IMG/VR virus record: IMGVR_UViG_3300044491_001942
Location: 1 to 20,396 of that record
DNA from: a virus
Reading direction: 5' to 3' (one strand)
Length of the DNA stretch: 20,396 nt
Below, piece by piece: positions 14,575-20,396 of this stretch. The notes beneath the pieces are model-generated. The model was not told the origin of the DNA. It ran no database searches and saw only the letters and a program-made list of their open reading frames with translations. Each line of letters opens with the position of its first letter. Positions within the stretch are counted from its first letter, which is position 1. The position numbers were made by a program, and so were the translations under genes.

Positions 14575-16173
14575 ATGAAAATTTTGATGGTATATCCTAA
14601 CTTACCTTTAATGATGTCACCATCGATTGCGGTAGGGATATTCAACGCTATTAGTAAAGAGTTAAATGTAGAATATAGAGTGTTTGAGACCACTGAGTAT
14701 AGTGACGAGTACGAGAATAGACATATCAAACTTGCTTCGATTGGTGCCAATCGTGGTAACAAAGGTGACCTTCGAGATGATGAGATCTTTACCATCAAAC
14801 CTACTAGCGAGATTATACCTGACTTCGTTCGTACCGTTGAAGAGTATCAACCAGACATTCTGTTGATGAGTTTACAAGAAGACGTGTTTCACGTAGCTGA
14901 GATGCTACTTAGATCCATTGAGGATAAGAAGATTCCTCATCTTATTGGTGGTGTATTTTGTAACAATGCTCCAGAGTTAGTACTAAAGTCTCCATACATT
15001 AACAACATATGTACCTTTGAAGGTGAAGTAATGTATAGGAAAATCATTACTGCATTAAAAGAAGGTAAAGATATTACTAGTGTTGATGGTGTTATGTGGA
15101 AAGATGCTGATGGTAAGATTAAAAAGAATAAGCCAAACCCTCTTTGTAATATAAGCGATGTGACACCTGACTTTGGTTGTTTCGATAATAAGAGATGGCA
15201 AAGACCTATGGGTGGTAATCACTTCTATCGTGCAGTGAGTATGGAAACATACAGAGGTTGTCCATACAAATGTACTTACTGTAACTCTCCTACGAGCCGT
15301 GAGATTTCTAGCAAATTAAATCTTGGTAACTTTATGCGTCGAAAAGATGCTAAACAGATTGAAAAAGATTTAAAGTTCTACATAGATACAATTGGTCCAG
15401 ACTTTATTATGTTTATGGATGATAGCTTTCTTGCTAGACCTAAGCGTGAGATATTTGAGTTCTGTGAAATGTGGAGCAAGTATAATATACCATTTTGGTT
15501 TAACTCACGAATCGAAAACTGTCGACCTGAATATCTTCAAGCGCTCAAAGACGTTGGACTGTACCGTATGACGTTTGGTCTTGAGAGTGGTAACGAGAAA
15601 TATCGCAATGAGTACTTATTGCGTTCTGTGAAGAATGAAACATACTACGATTACTTTGATATTATTAATGATAGTAATATTCCCTATAGCTTAAATGTAC
15701 TTATAGGCATGCCATTTGAAACACGTGAAATGGTACTTGATAGTGCAAGAGTTATACGAAGAGCAAGAGGTTGGGATGGTTTAACGGTTTCTATGTTTCA
15801 ACCATATCATGGTACTAAACTAAGAGACATATCAGTAGAAGCAGGGTTCTTAGATCCAAGTGTTGTTATGTCAGGTGGGTTCTTAGATAGTTACTTCTTA
15901 GATATGCCTAAACCTTATTTGCAGAGAGAAGATGTTTTCTCTCTAACTAAAACGTTTCCTTTGTATTCGTATTATGAAGATGATATGTATGATACAATAC
16001 GTAAAGCAGAAACAGATGAAAAGCTATTCAATAGTCTGTTAGAGGATTACAAAGATAAGTTTTACCCTGGTAGTAATCAGATTGGTGGACGAGATAGGAT
16101 CGATCATATAGGTTTTGCTTGTGATAAACATGACCCTTCATCCACTTATAAATTTACCTCTGCCAATCAGTAA
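14575..16173 (+). CDS. B12-binding-type radical SAM protein
   Basis: The 532-residue product has the two-domain layout of the cobalamin-dependent radical SAM superfamily. Residues about 1-175 form a Rossmann-like B12-binding domain: 'MKILMVYPNLPLMMSPSIAVGIFNAI', 'YQPDILLMSLQEDVFHVAEMLL', 'IPHLIGGVFCNNAPELVL', 'NNICTFEGEVMYRKIITAL'. The radical SAM core follows, with C229-x3-C233-x2-C236 (GCPYKCTYC) for the 4Fe-4S cluster. 'FIMFMDDSFLARPKREIFEF', 'FWFNSRIENC', 'YRMTFGLESGNE' and 'NVLIGMPFETREMV' are typical strands of the core barrel. A classic base-off DxHxxG motif is not evident, which is common in this group. Such enzymes methylate or rearrange unreactive carbons in sugars, lipids or peptides. 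The gene stands alone on the plus strand and meets the facing operon tail to tail, with a 20-base overlap. AGGGA lies 4 bases before the ATG. The substrate is unknown. Confidence 0.88.
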   Translation: MKILMVYPNLPLMMSPSIAVGIFNAISKELNVEYRVFETTEYSDEYENRHIKLASIGANRGNKGDLRDDEIFTIKPTSEIIPDFVRTVEEYQPDILLMSLQEDVFHVAEMLLRSIEDKKIPHLIGGVFCNNAPELVLKSPYINNICTFEGEVMYRKIITALKEGKDITSVDGVMWKDADGKIKKNKPNPLCNISDVTPDFGCFDNKRWQRPMGGNHFYRAVSMETYRGCPYKCTYCNSPTSREISSKLNLGNFMRRKDAKQIEKDLKFYIDTIGPDFIMFMDDSFLARPKREIFEFCEMWSKYNIPFWFNSRIENCRPEYLQALKDVGLYRMTFGLESGNEKYRNEYLLRSVKNETYYDYFDIINDSNIPYSLNVLIGMPFETREMVLDSARVIRRARGWDGLTVSMFQPYHGTKLRDISVEAGFLDPSVVMSGGFLDSYFLDMPKPYLQREDVFSLTKTFPLYSYYEDDMYDTIRKAETDEKLFNSLLEDYKDKFYPGSNQIGGRDRIDHIGFACDKHDPSSTYKFTSANQ

Positions 16174-16465
16174 CATTCTTAGGTACATGACCTGAACACT
16201 TTCTCTGACATCTTGGAGGAGCCGTTTCATATTGTTCTATTGACTTGTAGAATGCTTGCCACTCTTCACTGAATAGAATTTCATCAATACTATCATTGTT
16301 TGATAGATGGAGATGCTCACTAAACAATGCTTCGTGGGTTTCATCCATAGTTTCGGTTGGAAGATCGTGTCTATCCATCCAACAGCAAGGAATAATAAAG
16401 CCCTGCGCGCTGTGACCAAAGTCTTTAGGGTTTGGCCTTGTGCATCTAGGATTAAAATTTGACAT
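16154..16465 (-). CDS. SPASM domain protein, detached C-terminal part of a radical SAM enzyme
   Basis: The 103-residue product carries only the auxiliary cluster part of a radical SAM/SPASM enzyme: C8 in 'PRCTRPNPKDFGH', 'IIPCCW' (C27, C28), 'SIDEILFSEEWQAFYKS', and 'CQRKC' (C86, C90). The same layout (CGRPF...VVPCC...IEEIWYGNEY...CKSC) forms the C-terminus of the intact enzyme at 18476-19426. It overlaps the upstream radical SAM core ORF by 14 bases in the +1 frame. GGGGAG lies 8 bases before its ATG, so it can be translated on its own. Either the enzyme is made as two polypeptides or a single-base insertion (natural or from assembly) split one gene of about 300 codons. Its stop lies within the end of the facing gene. 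Confidence 0.75.
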   Translation of the reverse strand: MSNFNPRCTRPNPKDFGHSAQGFIIPCCWMDRHDLPTETMDETHEALFSEHLHLSNNDSIDEILFSEEWQAFYKSIEQYETAPPRCQRKCSGHVPKNVTDWQR

Positions 16466-17066
16466 GAGTATTCTCCCCTGTTGGTACCATCCAAGGTTCG
16501 TCCGCTGGAAATCTTCCAGACCTTGTTATTAACATCTTGATATCGTGTGAGGCAGCCAGCATTTGAGCTTCGACTAGTCTATCTTCGTTGTATGAGAATA
16601 TAATGTATTGCCATCTAACATCCATCCCCATTTCTTTTCCCATCACCATCATTTCAAAAAGATGTTCACCATCTTGATTGATTCTGTACATGTGGCTTTG
16701 ATGTGGTAAACCATCTATTCCAAATACCCACGTAGCAGTTGGGTTGGCTTCGAAAGCTCGCTTGTACCATGCTCGAGGTCTTTGAGAGGCTGATGTTGCA
16801 ACCCATGCGTGCTTATCAGCATCATATATCTTCTTGAGAAAACCAGGAAAGTTGGGATGAAAGACTGGGTCAGATATATTACCACAGAAGATGAAGTTTT
16901 CAAACTTCTCTAATACCAAGTCAAACTCATAGTCAGTCATATCATGTCCGGGCACTTTCTTACCACTCGACAATAGATAGTGTCTAGTACATGCTTTACA
17001 TTGCAATGTGCATCTGTGTGTAATATCTAAGTTGATCTTTTTTCTATTGAAGAAATCTGCTTTCAT
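16452..17066 (-). CDS. Radical SAM core protein lacking its SPASM domain
   Basis: The 204-residue product begins MKADFFNRKKINLDITHRCT and has the radical SAM cluster motif C19-x3-C23-x2-C26 (CTLQCKAC) at the usual N-terminal place. 'FENFIFCGNISDPVFHPNFPGFLKKI' is the GGEP-like SAM-contact region, and 'WVFGIDGLPHQSHMYRINQDGEHLFEMM' is typical of SPASM-type enzymes. The ORF stops soon after 'LITRSGRFPADEPWMVPTG', exactly where the SPASM domain would begin; that domain is the overlapping ORF at 16154-16465. The start shares one base with the stop of the glycosyltransferase-like gene (TAATG). Radical SAM/SPASM enzymes often act on peptides or on alcohol groups of sugars. The substrate here is unknown. 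Confidence 0.82.
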   Translation of the reverse strand: MKADFFNRKKINLDITHRCTLQCKACTRHYLLSSGKKVPGHDMTDYEFDLVLEKFENFIFCGNISDPVFHPNFPGFLKKIYDADKHAWVATSASQRPRAWYKRAFEANPTATWVFGIDGLPHQSHMYRINQDGEHLFEMMVMGKEMGMDVRWQYIIFSYNEDRLVEAQMLAASHDIKMLITRSGRFPADEPWMVPTGENTHVKF

Positions 17067-18013
17067 TAATCATCCACCGAGTATACAACATTATTGACTA
17101 TAAAGGGAAACCCTTTAATAATACCTTCTAGCTCTAAAGGAGTATTAGAATGATAGAGATATCTCTGCGGTCTTTGTACAGCAGATTGCTTCTTGAAATC
17201 GTATTGACCTATCTTGGTTGTAGGAATACGTGCACCATAGTTATAGTTACCCCACATCGTTACTTGAACACTCTCTTCATGAAACTCACCATACTCCCAC
17301 CACTTACTAGGATGGCTCATATATGTGGGTGATCCATAACATACTGTTGGCACATTCATAATAGCTGCCATAAAGTATGTTGCACCTTGATAAGTAAAGT
17401 GCATCTTAGAATGTTTAAGCAACTCGGCTATCTCATCCTCTGACATAGAATAGTCTATCTCTTTTACAGGATAAGGTGATAACTTCTCTATGTTATCTAT
17501 AACATCAAGCTGACCAGTCTCTTTAGCATTCTCATATTTGTGAGAGTATCTTTTTAACAGTGCATCTGGAAACTTCTGATAAGTTATATAACCACCATCT
17601 CTCTTCGATTGTAGTTTGTCGTTCAATGGCCATATAACTTGAGTCATTATGGGTTGCTGTATCTCTACACCAAACAAATCATCATACTCATAGAAAGAAA
17701 ATATTACACCACACGATGGAGGCTGCCAGTTCTTAGCAAACCACATAATAGTATGATCAACAGTAGACTCATTTGCTTTGCTATACTTATGTCCTATTAG
17801 ACCTGTACGTATTAGAATGCATATCTTGTAAGGTGTAGTTACAATGCCTTCTTGCGCAAGACCTTGAATCTTGAATAATTCGTGGGAGAATCTACTTACG
17901 ATGAGAGCATGAGCTCCAGATGATTCTGCATCAAACTTAATTATACAGTTACTAGCATCTGCAACCTCACCAGTATTATCACAACCTAAGTATAGTGTTT
18001 CGAAATGTTTCAT
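17066..18013 (-). CDS. Glycosyltransferase-like protein (tentative)
   Basis: I start this gene at the ATG at 18013 (315 residues, MKHFETLYLGCDNTGEVADA), with AAAGG 6 bases upstream. A TTG two codons earlier is less likely. The gene overlaps the oxygenase gene by 35 bases. The C-terminal half contains 'ISMSEDEIAELLKHSKM'-like sequence (here 'YSMSEDEIAELL') and 'HFTYQGATYFMAAIMNVPTVCYGSP', which resembles the donor-binding part of GT-B glycosyltransferases of the heptosyltransferase kind, where a Gly/His-rich turn is followed by 'A-x-x-x-x-x-P-T-V-x-x-x-G'. I do not see a clear N-terminal acceptor-domain motif, so this is a fold-level guess. Its position between an oxygenase and radical SAM enzymes suggests a shared pathway on a sugar or glycosylated target. 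Confidence 0.55.
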   Translation of the reverse strand: MKHFETLYLGCDNTGEVADASNCIIKFDAESSGAHALIVSRFSHELFKIQGLAQEGIVTTPYKICILIRTGLIGHKYSKANESTVDHTIMWFAKNWQPPSCGVIFSFYEYDDLFGVEIQQPIMTQVIWPLNDKLQSKRDGGYITYQKFPDALLKRYSHKYENAKETGQLDVIDNIEKLSPYPVKEIDYSMSEDEIAELLKHSKMHFTYQGATYFMAAIMNVPTVCYGSPTYMSHPSKWWEYGEFHEESVQVTMWGNYNYGARIPTTKIGQYDFKKQSAVQRPQRYLYHSNTPLELEGIIKGFPFIVNNVVYSVDD

Positions 18014-18479
18014 TCTCAACCTTTGTAGGATCTACAAGAAAATAATTGTATGTGAATCGCTCTTCATCGCCTGCTCTATAGTCGTGCCACGTCACACCAG
18101 TTTCACCACAGAAGACCATTAGTCTATTGGGTTTCCACTCTACTTCAAACTCTTCATCCATATAGAACTTCGTGCCATGTGATACTTCAGGTCCGAGATA
18201 TATGATTGCAGACATAATCTTGAATTCAGCTTCGTCGTGGCGTTGAGATTGATAGTGAGGTGGAATTGCTGAAGTGTGAATGATTCTGCCTAGATCGTTA
18301 TGTCCTCTATGCTTTTCAAACTTACCAAGAAATTGAGCTATCTGAGGTGTGGGGTCAACATCAAAGCTATATCGTTTAACTGGATCGTTATGGTTTATCG
18401 TACCTTGCATTGACTTCTCAAGGATAGCATCAAAAACATCCTGAGGCAAGAAATCATCTTCTATAATAATCTGTGTCAT
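17979..18479 (-). CDS. 2-oxoglutarate/Fe(II)-dependent oxygenase
   Basis: The 166-residue product has the compact double-stranded beta-helix of phage 2OG-Fe(II) oxygenases (prolyl-4-hydroxylase-like). Likely iron ligands are H81 and E83 (in 'RHDEAEFK') and H132 (in 'TWHDY'), with R141 ('EERFTYNYFLV') as the 2-oxoglutarate-binding arginine. 'IMSAIIYLGPEVSHGTKFY' and 'WKPNRLMVFCGETGVTWHDY' are characteristic strands. The first ligand pair reads H-x-E rather than the common H-x-D. The reaction is expected to be hydroxylation of a small molecule, peptide or sugar. The start ATG overlaps the stop of the radical SAM/SPASM gene by 4 bases (ATGA), so co-translation is likely. T4-like marine phages often carry such genes, mostly with unknown substrates. 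Confidence 0.8.
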   Translation of the reverse strand: MTQIIIEDDFLPQDVFDAILEKSMQGTINHNDPVKRYSFDVDPTPQIAQFLGKFEKHRGHNDLGRIIHTSAIPPHYQSQRHDEAEFKIMSAIIYLGPEVSHGTKFYMDEEFEVEWKPNRLMVFCGETGVTWHDYRAGDEERFTYNYFLVDPTKVENETFRNTILRL

Positions 18480-19426
18480 ATTCTAAATTGTTCCATAGTA
18501 AATGTTGATCCTGTCAAGGTATTATAATCAGCATTGAAGTTAGACCATACCAAGGCTTCTGGTGCTTCATATAGCATATCACAACTCTTGCAATAATCAA
18601 TAGAATCAAAGTCGTGCATCTCATGTGCTTTACGCAGCTTGTTATACTCATTACCATACCAGATCTCTTCAATAGTCTGATCAGATAAGTGACCCATAAC
18701 AGCCTTACTATCTTGACCTAGAACCATACAACATGGTACAACAGCACCAGACTTACCACCATTGCCACCAGCTCTTACAATAAGATCGGGTGAGAAAGGT
18801 CGGCCACAGCTACGCTTCTTTTTACCAAATCTCCAATCAACATCAAGCTGCCCAGACCAGTTATGCATTTTCCAAATGGATGCTTTAATCCCTGGAACAT
18901 GATCAATCCAGTTCTTTTGATATTGCTCTACTTCATAGTCCTGCTGTTCGTTATCTAACACGAGGGAATAAGACCCAATATTGCCACCATATTCAATAGC
19001 GGCGTTTGCATTATCCATAACCTCATAGAAGGCAGGTTTACTCATCTGCTCTTCGTACTTCTCAGGATTGTATCCAGTAACTGAGATACGAGCAAAGTGC
19101 ATGCCAGCATCGATAGTCTTTTTCATTAGATCGTCTTTGAACCAGAAGCCGTTGGTGATAAACGACATCTTGAAACCACGATCGGTTCCAGCTTTAACAA
19201 AGTCTGGCAGCTTCTTGTTCATAGTAGGTTCGCCAGAGCCTTCAAGATAGATCTCTTTGACTTTAGAATCCTGCAACTGATCTAATGTGTTGAGGAACAT
19301 CTTGTAGTTAATCATCCGTCTAAACGATTTCTCTCTACCATTGTCAAACGAGTGGGGACAGAAGGAACAACTGTAGTTACATGAGCCGCAGATCTCTATT
19401 ACAGCTTTTTCAATAGGTAGCGGCAT
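18476..19426 (-). CDS. Radical SAM/SPASM domain enzyme (intact)
   Basis: The 316-residue product has an N-terminal cluster motif C16-x3-C20-x2-C23 (GSCNYSCSFCPH). 'VKEIYLEGSGEPTMNKKL' contains the GGEP-like motif, 'FKMSFITNGFW' follows, and a C-terminal SPASM domain carries 'RSCGRPF', 'VVPCCMV' and 'CKSCD' cysteines for auxiliary clusters. 'GHLSDQTIEEIWYGNEYNKLRKAH' is the usual link between the SPASM cysteine groups. The family includes peptide-maturing enzymes and dehydrogenases of sugar or aminoglycoside alcohols. The ATG has a strong GGAGG site 8 bases upstream, preceded by the palindrome at 19443-19454. It starts the tightly overlapping run of enzyme genes ending at 16154. It is probably homologous to the split enzyme at 16154-17066, but the two are clearly diverged. 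Confidence 0.88.
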   Translation of the reverse strand: MPLPIEKAVIEICGSCNYSCSFCPHSFDNGREKSFRRMINYKMFLNTLDQLQDSKVKEIYLEGSGEPTMNKKLPDFVKAGTDRGFKMSFITNGFWFKDDLMKKTIDAGMHFARISVTGYNPEKYEEQMSKPAFYEVMDNANAAIEYGGNIGSYSLVLDNEQQDYEVEQYQKNWIDHVPGIKASIWKMHNWSGQLDVDWRFGKKKRSCGRPFSPDLIVRAGGNGGKSGAVVPCCMVLGQDSKAVMGHLSDQTIEEIWYGNEYNKLRKAHEMHDFDSIDYCKSCDMLYEAPEALVWSNFNADYNTLTGSTFTMEQFRI

Positions 19427-19442
19427 TTACTTTCCTCCAGAC

Positions 19443-19454
19443 GGTCTATAGACC
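19443..19454. other. Perfect 12-base palindrome before the radical SAM/SPASM gene
   Basis: GGTCTATAGACC is a perfect palindrome, and the adjoining minus-strand AGACC-G-GGTCT overlaps it, so alternative hairpins can form just upstream of the GGAGG ribosome site of the gene at 19426. A second inverted repeat (CTCTT-TTTA-AAGAG) lies at 19516-19529 in the same gap. They may act as regulatory or mRNA-processing structures, or as an operator. Confidence 0.4.
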
Positions 19455-19544
19455 CGGTCTATTTCTTTTCTTTTTCACCTGATCTGCTTCATATATGAAT
19501 ACACTTCCTTCTTGTCTCTTTTTAAAGAGCATATTCCATCTCAT
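19446..19544 (-). CDS. Possible 32-residue small protein
   Basis: An ORF of 32 codons begins MRWNMLFKKRQEGSVF and includes 'IYEADQVKKKRNRPGL', ending at TAG about 20 bases before the start of the radical SAM/SPASM gene. It fills most of the 131-base gap between that gene and the SGNH gene. The peptide is strongly charged, with an amphipathic look rather than random sequence. No convincing Shine-Dalgarno site precedes the first ATG; an internal ATG at codon 5 has GAGATGGA before it. It may be a small phage protein, or speculatively a peptide substrate of the adjacent SPASM enzyme, but no leader/core pattern is visible. Chance ORF is the main alternative. Confidence 0.33.
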   Translation of the reverse strand: MRWNMLFKKRQEGSVFIYEADQVKKKRNRPGL

Positions 19545-19557
19545 AATAAGCAATAAC

Positions 19558-20331
19558 TTAATGTAAGTCCACTTGTTCATTGAACCAATCTCCAATTAAT
19601 TTATGTCCTTTTGCATTAGGGTGCAGGTCGACCTTACTAACAACAAAGTCGTAATAATCCTTGCGTGGTCGCATTAGCAAATGTTCCACGTTCGTTCCAC
19701 CCAGTTCTTCGAAGAATGGGAAACCTAAAAAAGTATCGCTTGAGTTTTGATACATCTCTTGAAAGATCTTATTTTTTATAATCTCTCCAGTAGCAATTTC
19801 AATGAAGGGCCAAGGGATTGTATGTACTAGCTGAAACACTACTAGCTTTATTCCTCTGCCTTCGCAAACTTCTTGAAGAGTTCTCAACTTCAAGATGGTA
19901 GCATTAACGATACTATGTATCAAGTTCCAATTACCAATTTCCTCTAGGGATATTAACGAATTCATGTAATTGACAAATCCGTGTGCAGCCTCTATAGATG
20001 CTAAATCCCTCTCCGATCTTTCATTGTGGGGTTTTTTACGAAGCTCTGCATCACGCGCCCACAACGCAGGATGGATTTCGGTTCCGTGAAGAGGAAATCT
20101 AGACCACTCAGTAAGTGCACAGACCACAGTTGTGATATCGGGGTTGGTATAAATTTGCTCTAAAGCCTTGTCGATTATCGTTTGGTTACTGTAACCACTA
20201 AAACCTATCGATACTACACGCTGATTGGTGTTGATATGATCATACCATTTAGGCCAACTGCAATCCATCTCAGGATGAAAATTGCTTCGGAAATTAGGAT
20301 TCGTCCAAGAGCAGCCGCTGACAAGTATCAT
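19558..20331 (-). CDS. SGNH/GDSL-hydrolase-like protein
   Basis: The 257-residue product begins MILVSGCSWTNPNFRSNFHP. 'GCSW' stands at the GDS block, with S8 as the candidate nucleophile. 'VSIGFSGYSNQTIIDKAL' matches block II (Gly), and 'TVVCALTEWSRF' takes the place of the block III GxND. 'VDLHPNAKGHKLIGDWFNEQ' is block V, with D235 and H237 as the other catalytic residues. SGNH enzymes remove or transfer acyl groups on sugars, lipids or peptidoglycan. Proteins with this 'SGCSWT' opening occur in marine phages without known function, and some may lack activity. There is no signal peptide. The start overlaps the stop of the preceding, similar gene by 4 bases (ATGA). The product probably acts with the enzyme operon downstream. 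Confidence 0.75.
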   Translation of the reverse strand: MILVSGCSWTNPNFRSNFHPEMDCSWPKWYDHINTNQRVVSIGFSGYSNQTIIDKALEQIYTNPDITTVVCALTEWSRFPLHGTEIHPALWARDAELRKKPHNERSERDLASIEAAHGFVNYMNSLISLEEIGNWNLIHSIVNATILKLRTLQEVCEGRGIKLVVFQLVHTIPWPFIEIATGEIIKNKIFQEMYQNSSDTFLGFPFFEELGGTNVEHLLMRPRKDYYDFVVSKVDLHPNAKGHKLIGDWFNEQVDLH

Positions 20332-20396
20332 TTTAAATCCTTAACGTGTTTATTAAACCAATCACCGATATATTTATTACCCTTTTTATTAGGGTG
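20328..20396 (-). CDS. SGNH-hydrolase-like protein, paralogue (C-terminal fragment at window edge)
   Basis: Only the last 22 codons are inside the window. They read HPNKKGNKYIGDWFNKHVKD plus two residues and closely match the C-terminus of the next gene (HPNAKGHKLIGDWFNEQVDLH), including the catalytic block V histidine. The TGA stop overlaps the ATG of the neighbouring SGNH gene by 4 bases. This is therefore a tandem paralogue, cut by the window edge. Confidence 0.7.
   Translation of the reverse strand, partial: HPNKKGNKYIGDWFNKHVKDLK

Noticed and set aside
14575-16173. Start of the B12-type radical SAM gene at the upstream ATG at 14527
   Set aside because: That ATG is out of the main frame's ORF and terminates after 11 codons, so it is recorded as a leader ORF instead.
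16450-16470. Programmed -1 frameshift at the A/T-rich end (AAATTTTA) of the radical SAM core ORF
   Set aside because: The SPASM ORF lies in the +1 frame, so a -1 slip would not reach it. Independent initiation at the GGGGAG-ATG site or an indel explains the data better.
20371-20378. Leftward AATAAATA as a late promoter for the SGNH gene
   Set aside because: It lies wholly inside the coding sequence of the upstream SGNH fragment, and AT-rich Asn/Lys codons explain it. There is no independent support.
1-20396. tRNA genes, integrase, attachment sites and insertion sequences
   Set aside because: I saw no cloverleaf-like sequence, recombinase motif or terminal inverted repeat when reading both strands, though a dedicated scan could find a weak case.

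Overview
The window is a piece of a T4-like marine myovirus genome (or a very close metagenomic relative). The clearest evidence is at the left edge. Three leftward genes in the order gp13, gp14, gp15 (two neck proteins and the tail sheath stabiliser, the last cut by the window edge) reproduce the T4 gene order and resemble the versions found in cyanophages and pelagiphages. The motif NATAAATA, the late-promoter core known from T4-like phages, recurs in front of structural genes. I cannot name the host; a moderately AT-rich marine bacterium such as a cyanobacterium or SAR11-like cell would fit.

Region 1 (1-2269, minus strand): gp15 (partial), gp14 and gp13.

Region 2 (2293-14359, minus strand): nine tightly packed genes in the position where T4 has its baseplate, short tail fibre and whisker genes. 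Seven are low-complexity, beta-rich, modular fibre-like proteins built from a few shared parts: N-terminal 'K-S-x-G-x-P...YGE(V/L)AIN' anchors, EGxxNLYYTxAR repeats (24 copies in three genes), 40-residue 'TARTIGGVSFDG...' repeats, a shared '[10 protein letters not shown]...NDxWxFNK' module, and two alternative C-terminal signatures. The other two are a BppU-like beta-sandwich protein, which is the first gene of the run, and a small protein. Six leftward late-promoter boxes lie at gene boundaries, and several are followed at once by a hairpin.

Region 3 (14360-14574): a control region between diverging genes. It holds a leftward late promoter, and in the rightward direction a near-consensus sigma-70 promoter, an 11-codon leader ORF with its own Shine-Dalgarno site and a late-promoter box.

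Region 4 (14575-20396): the accessory part. One rightward gene encodes a B12-binding-type radical SAM protein. Facing it is a compact leftward operon: two SGNH-hydrolase-like paralogues (one cut by the window edge), a possible 32-codon gene, a radical SAM/SPASM enzyme, a 2-oxoglutarate Fe(II) oxygenase, a glycosyltransferase-like protein, and a second radical SAM/SPASM enzyme split into two overlapping ORFs. The overlaps imply co-translation. Together they look like an uncharacterised phage modification pathway for a sugar, peptide or surface molecule. Its substrate cannot be read from the sequence. It is the most interesting part of the window.
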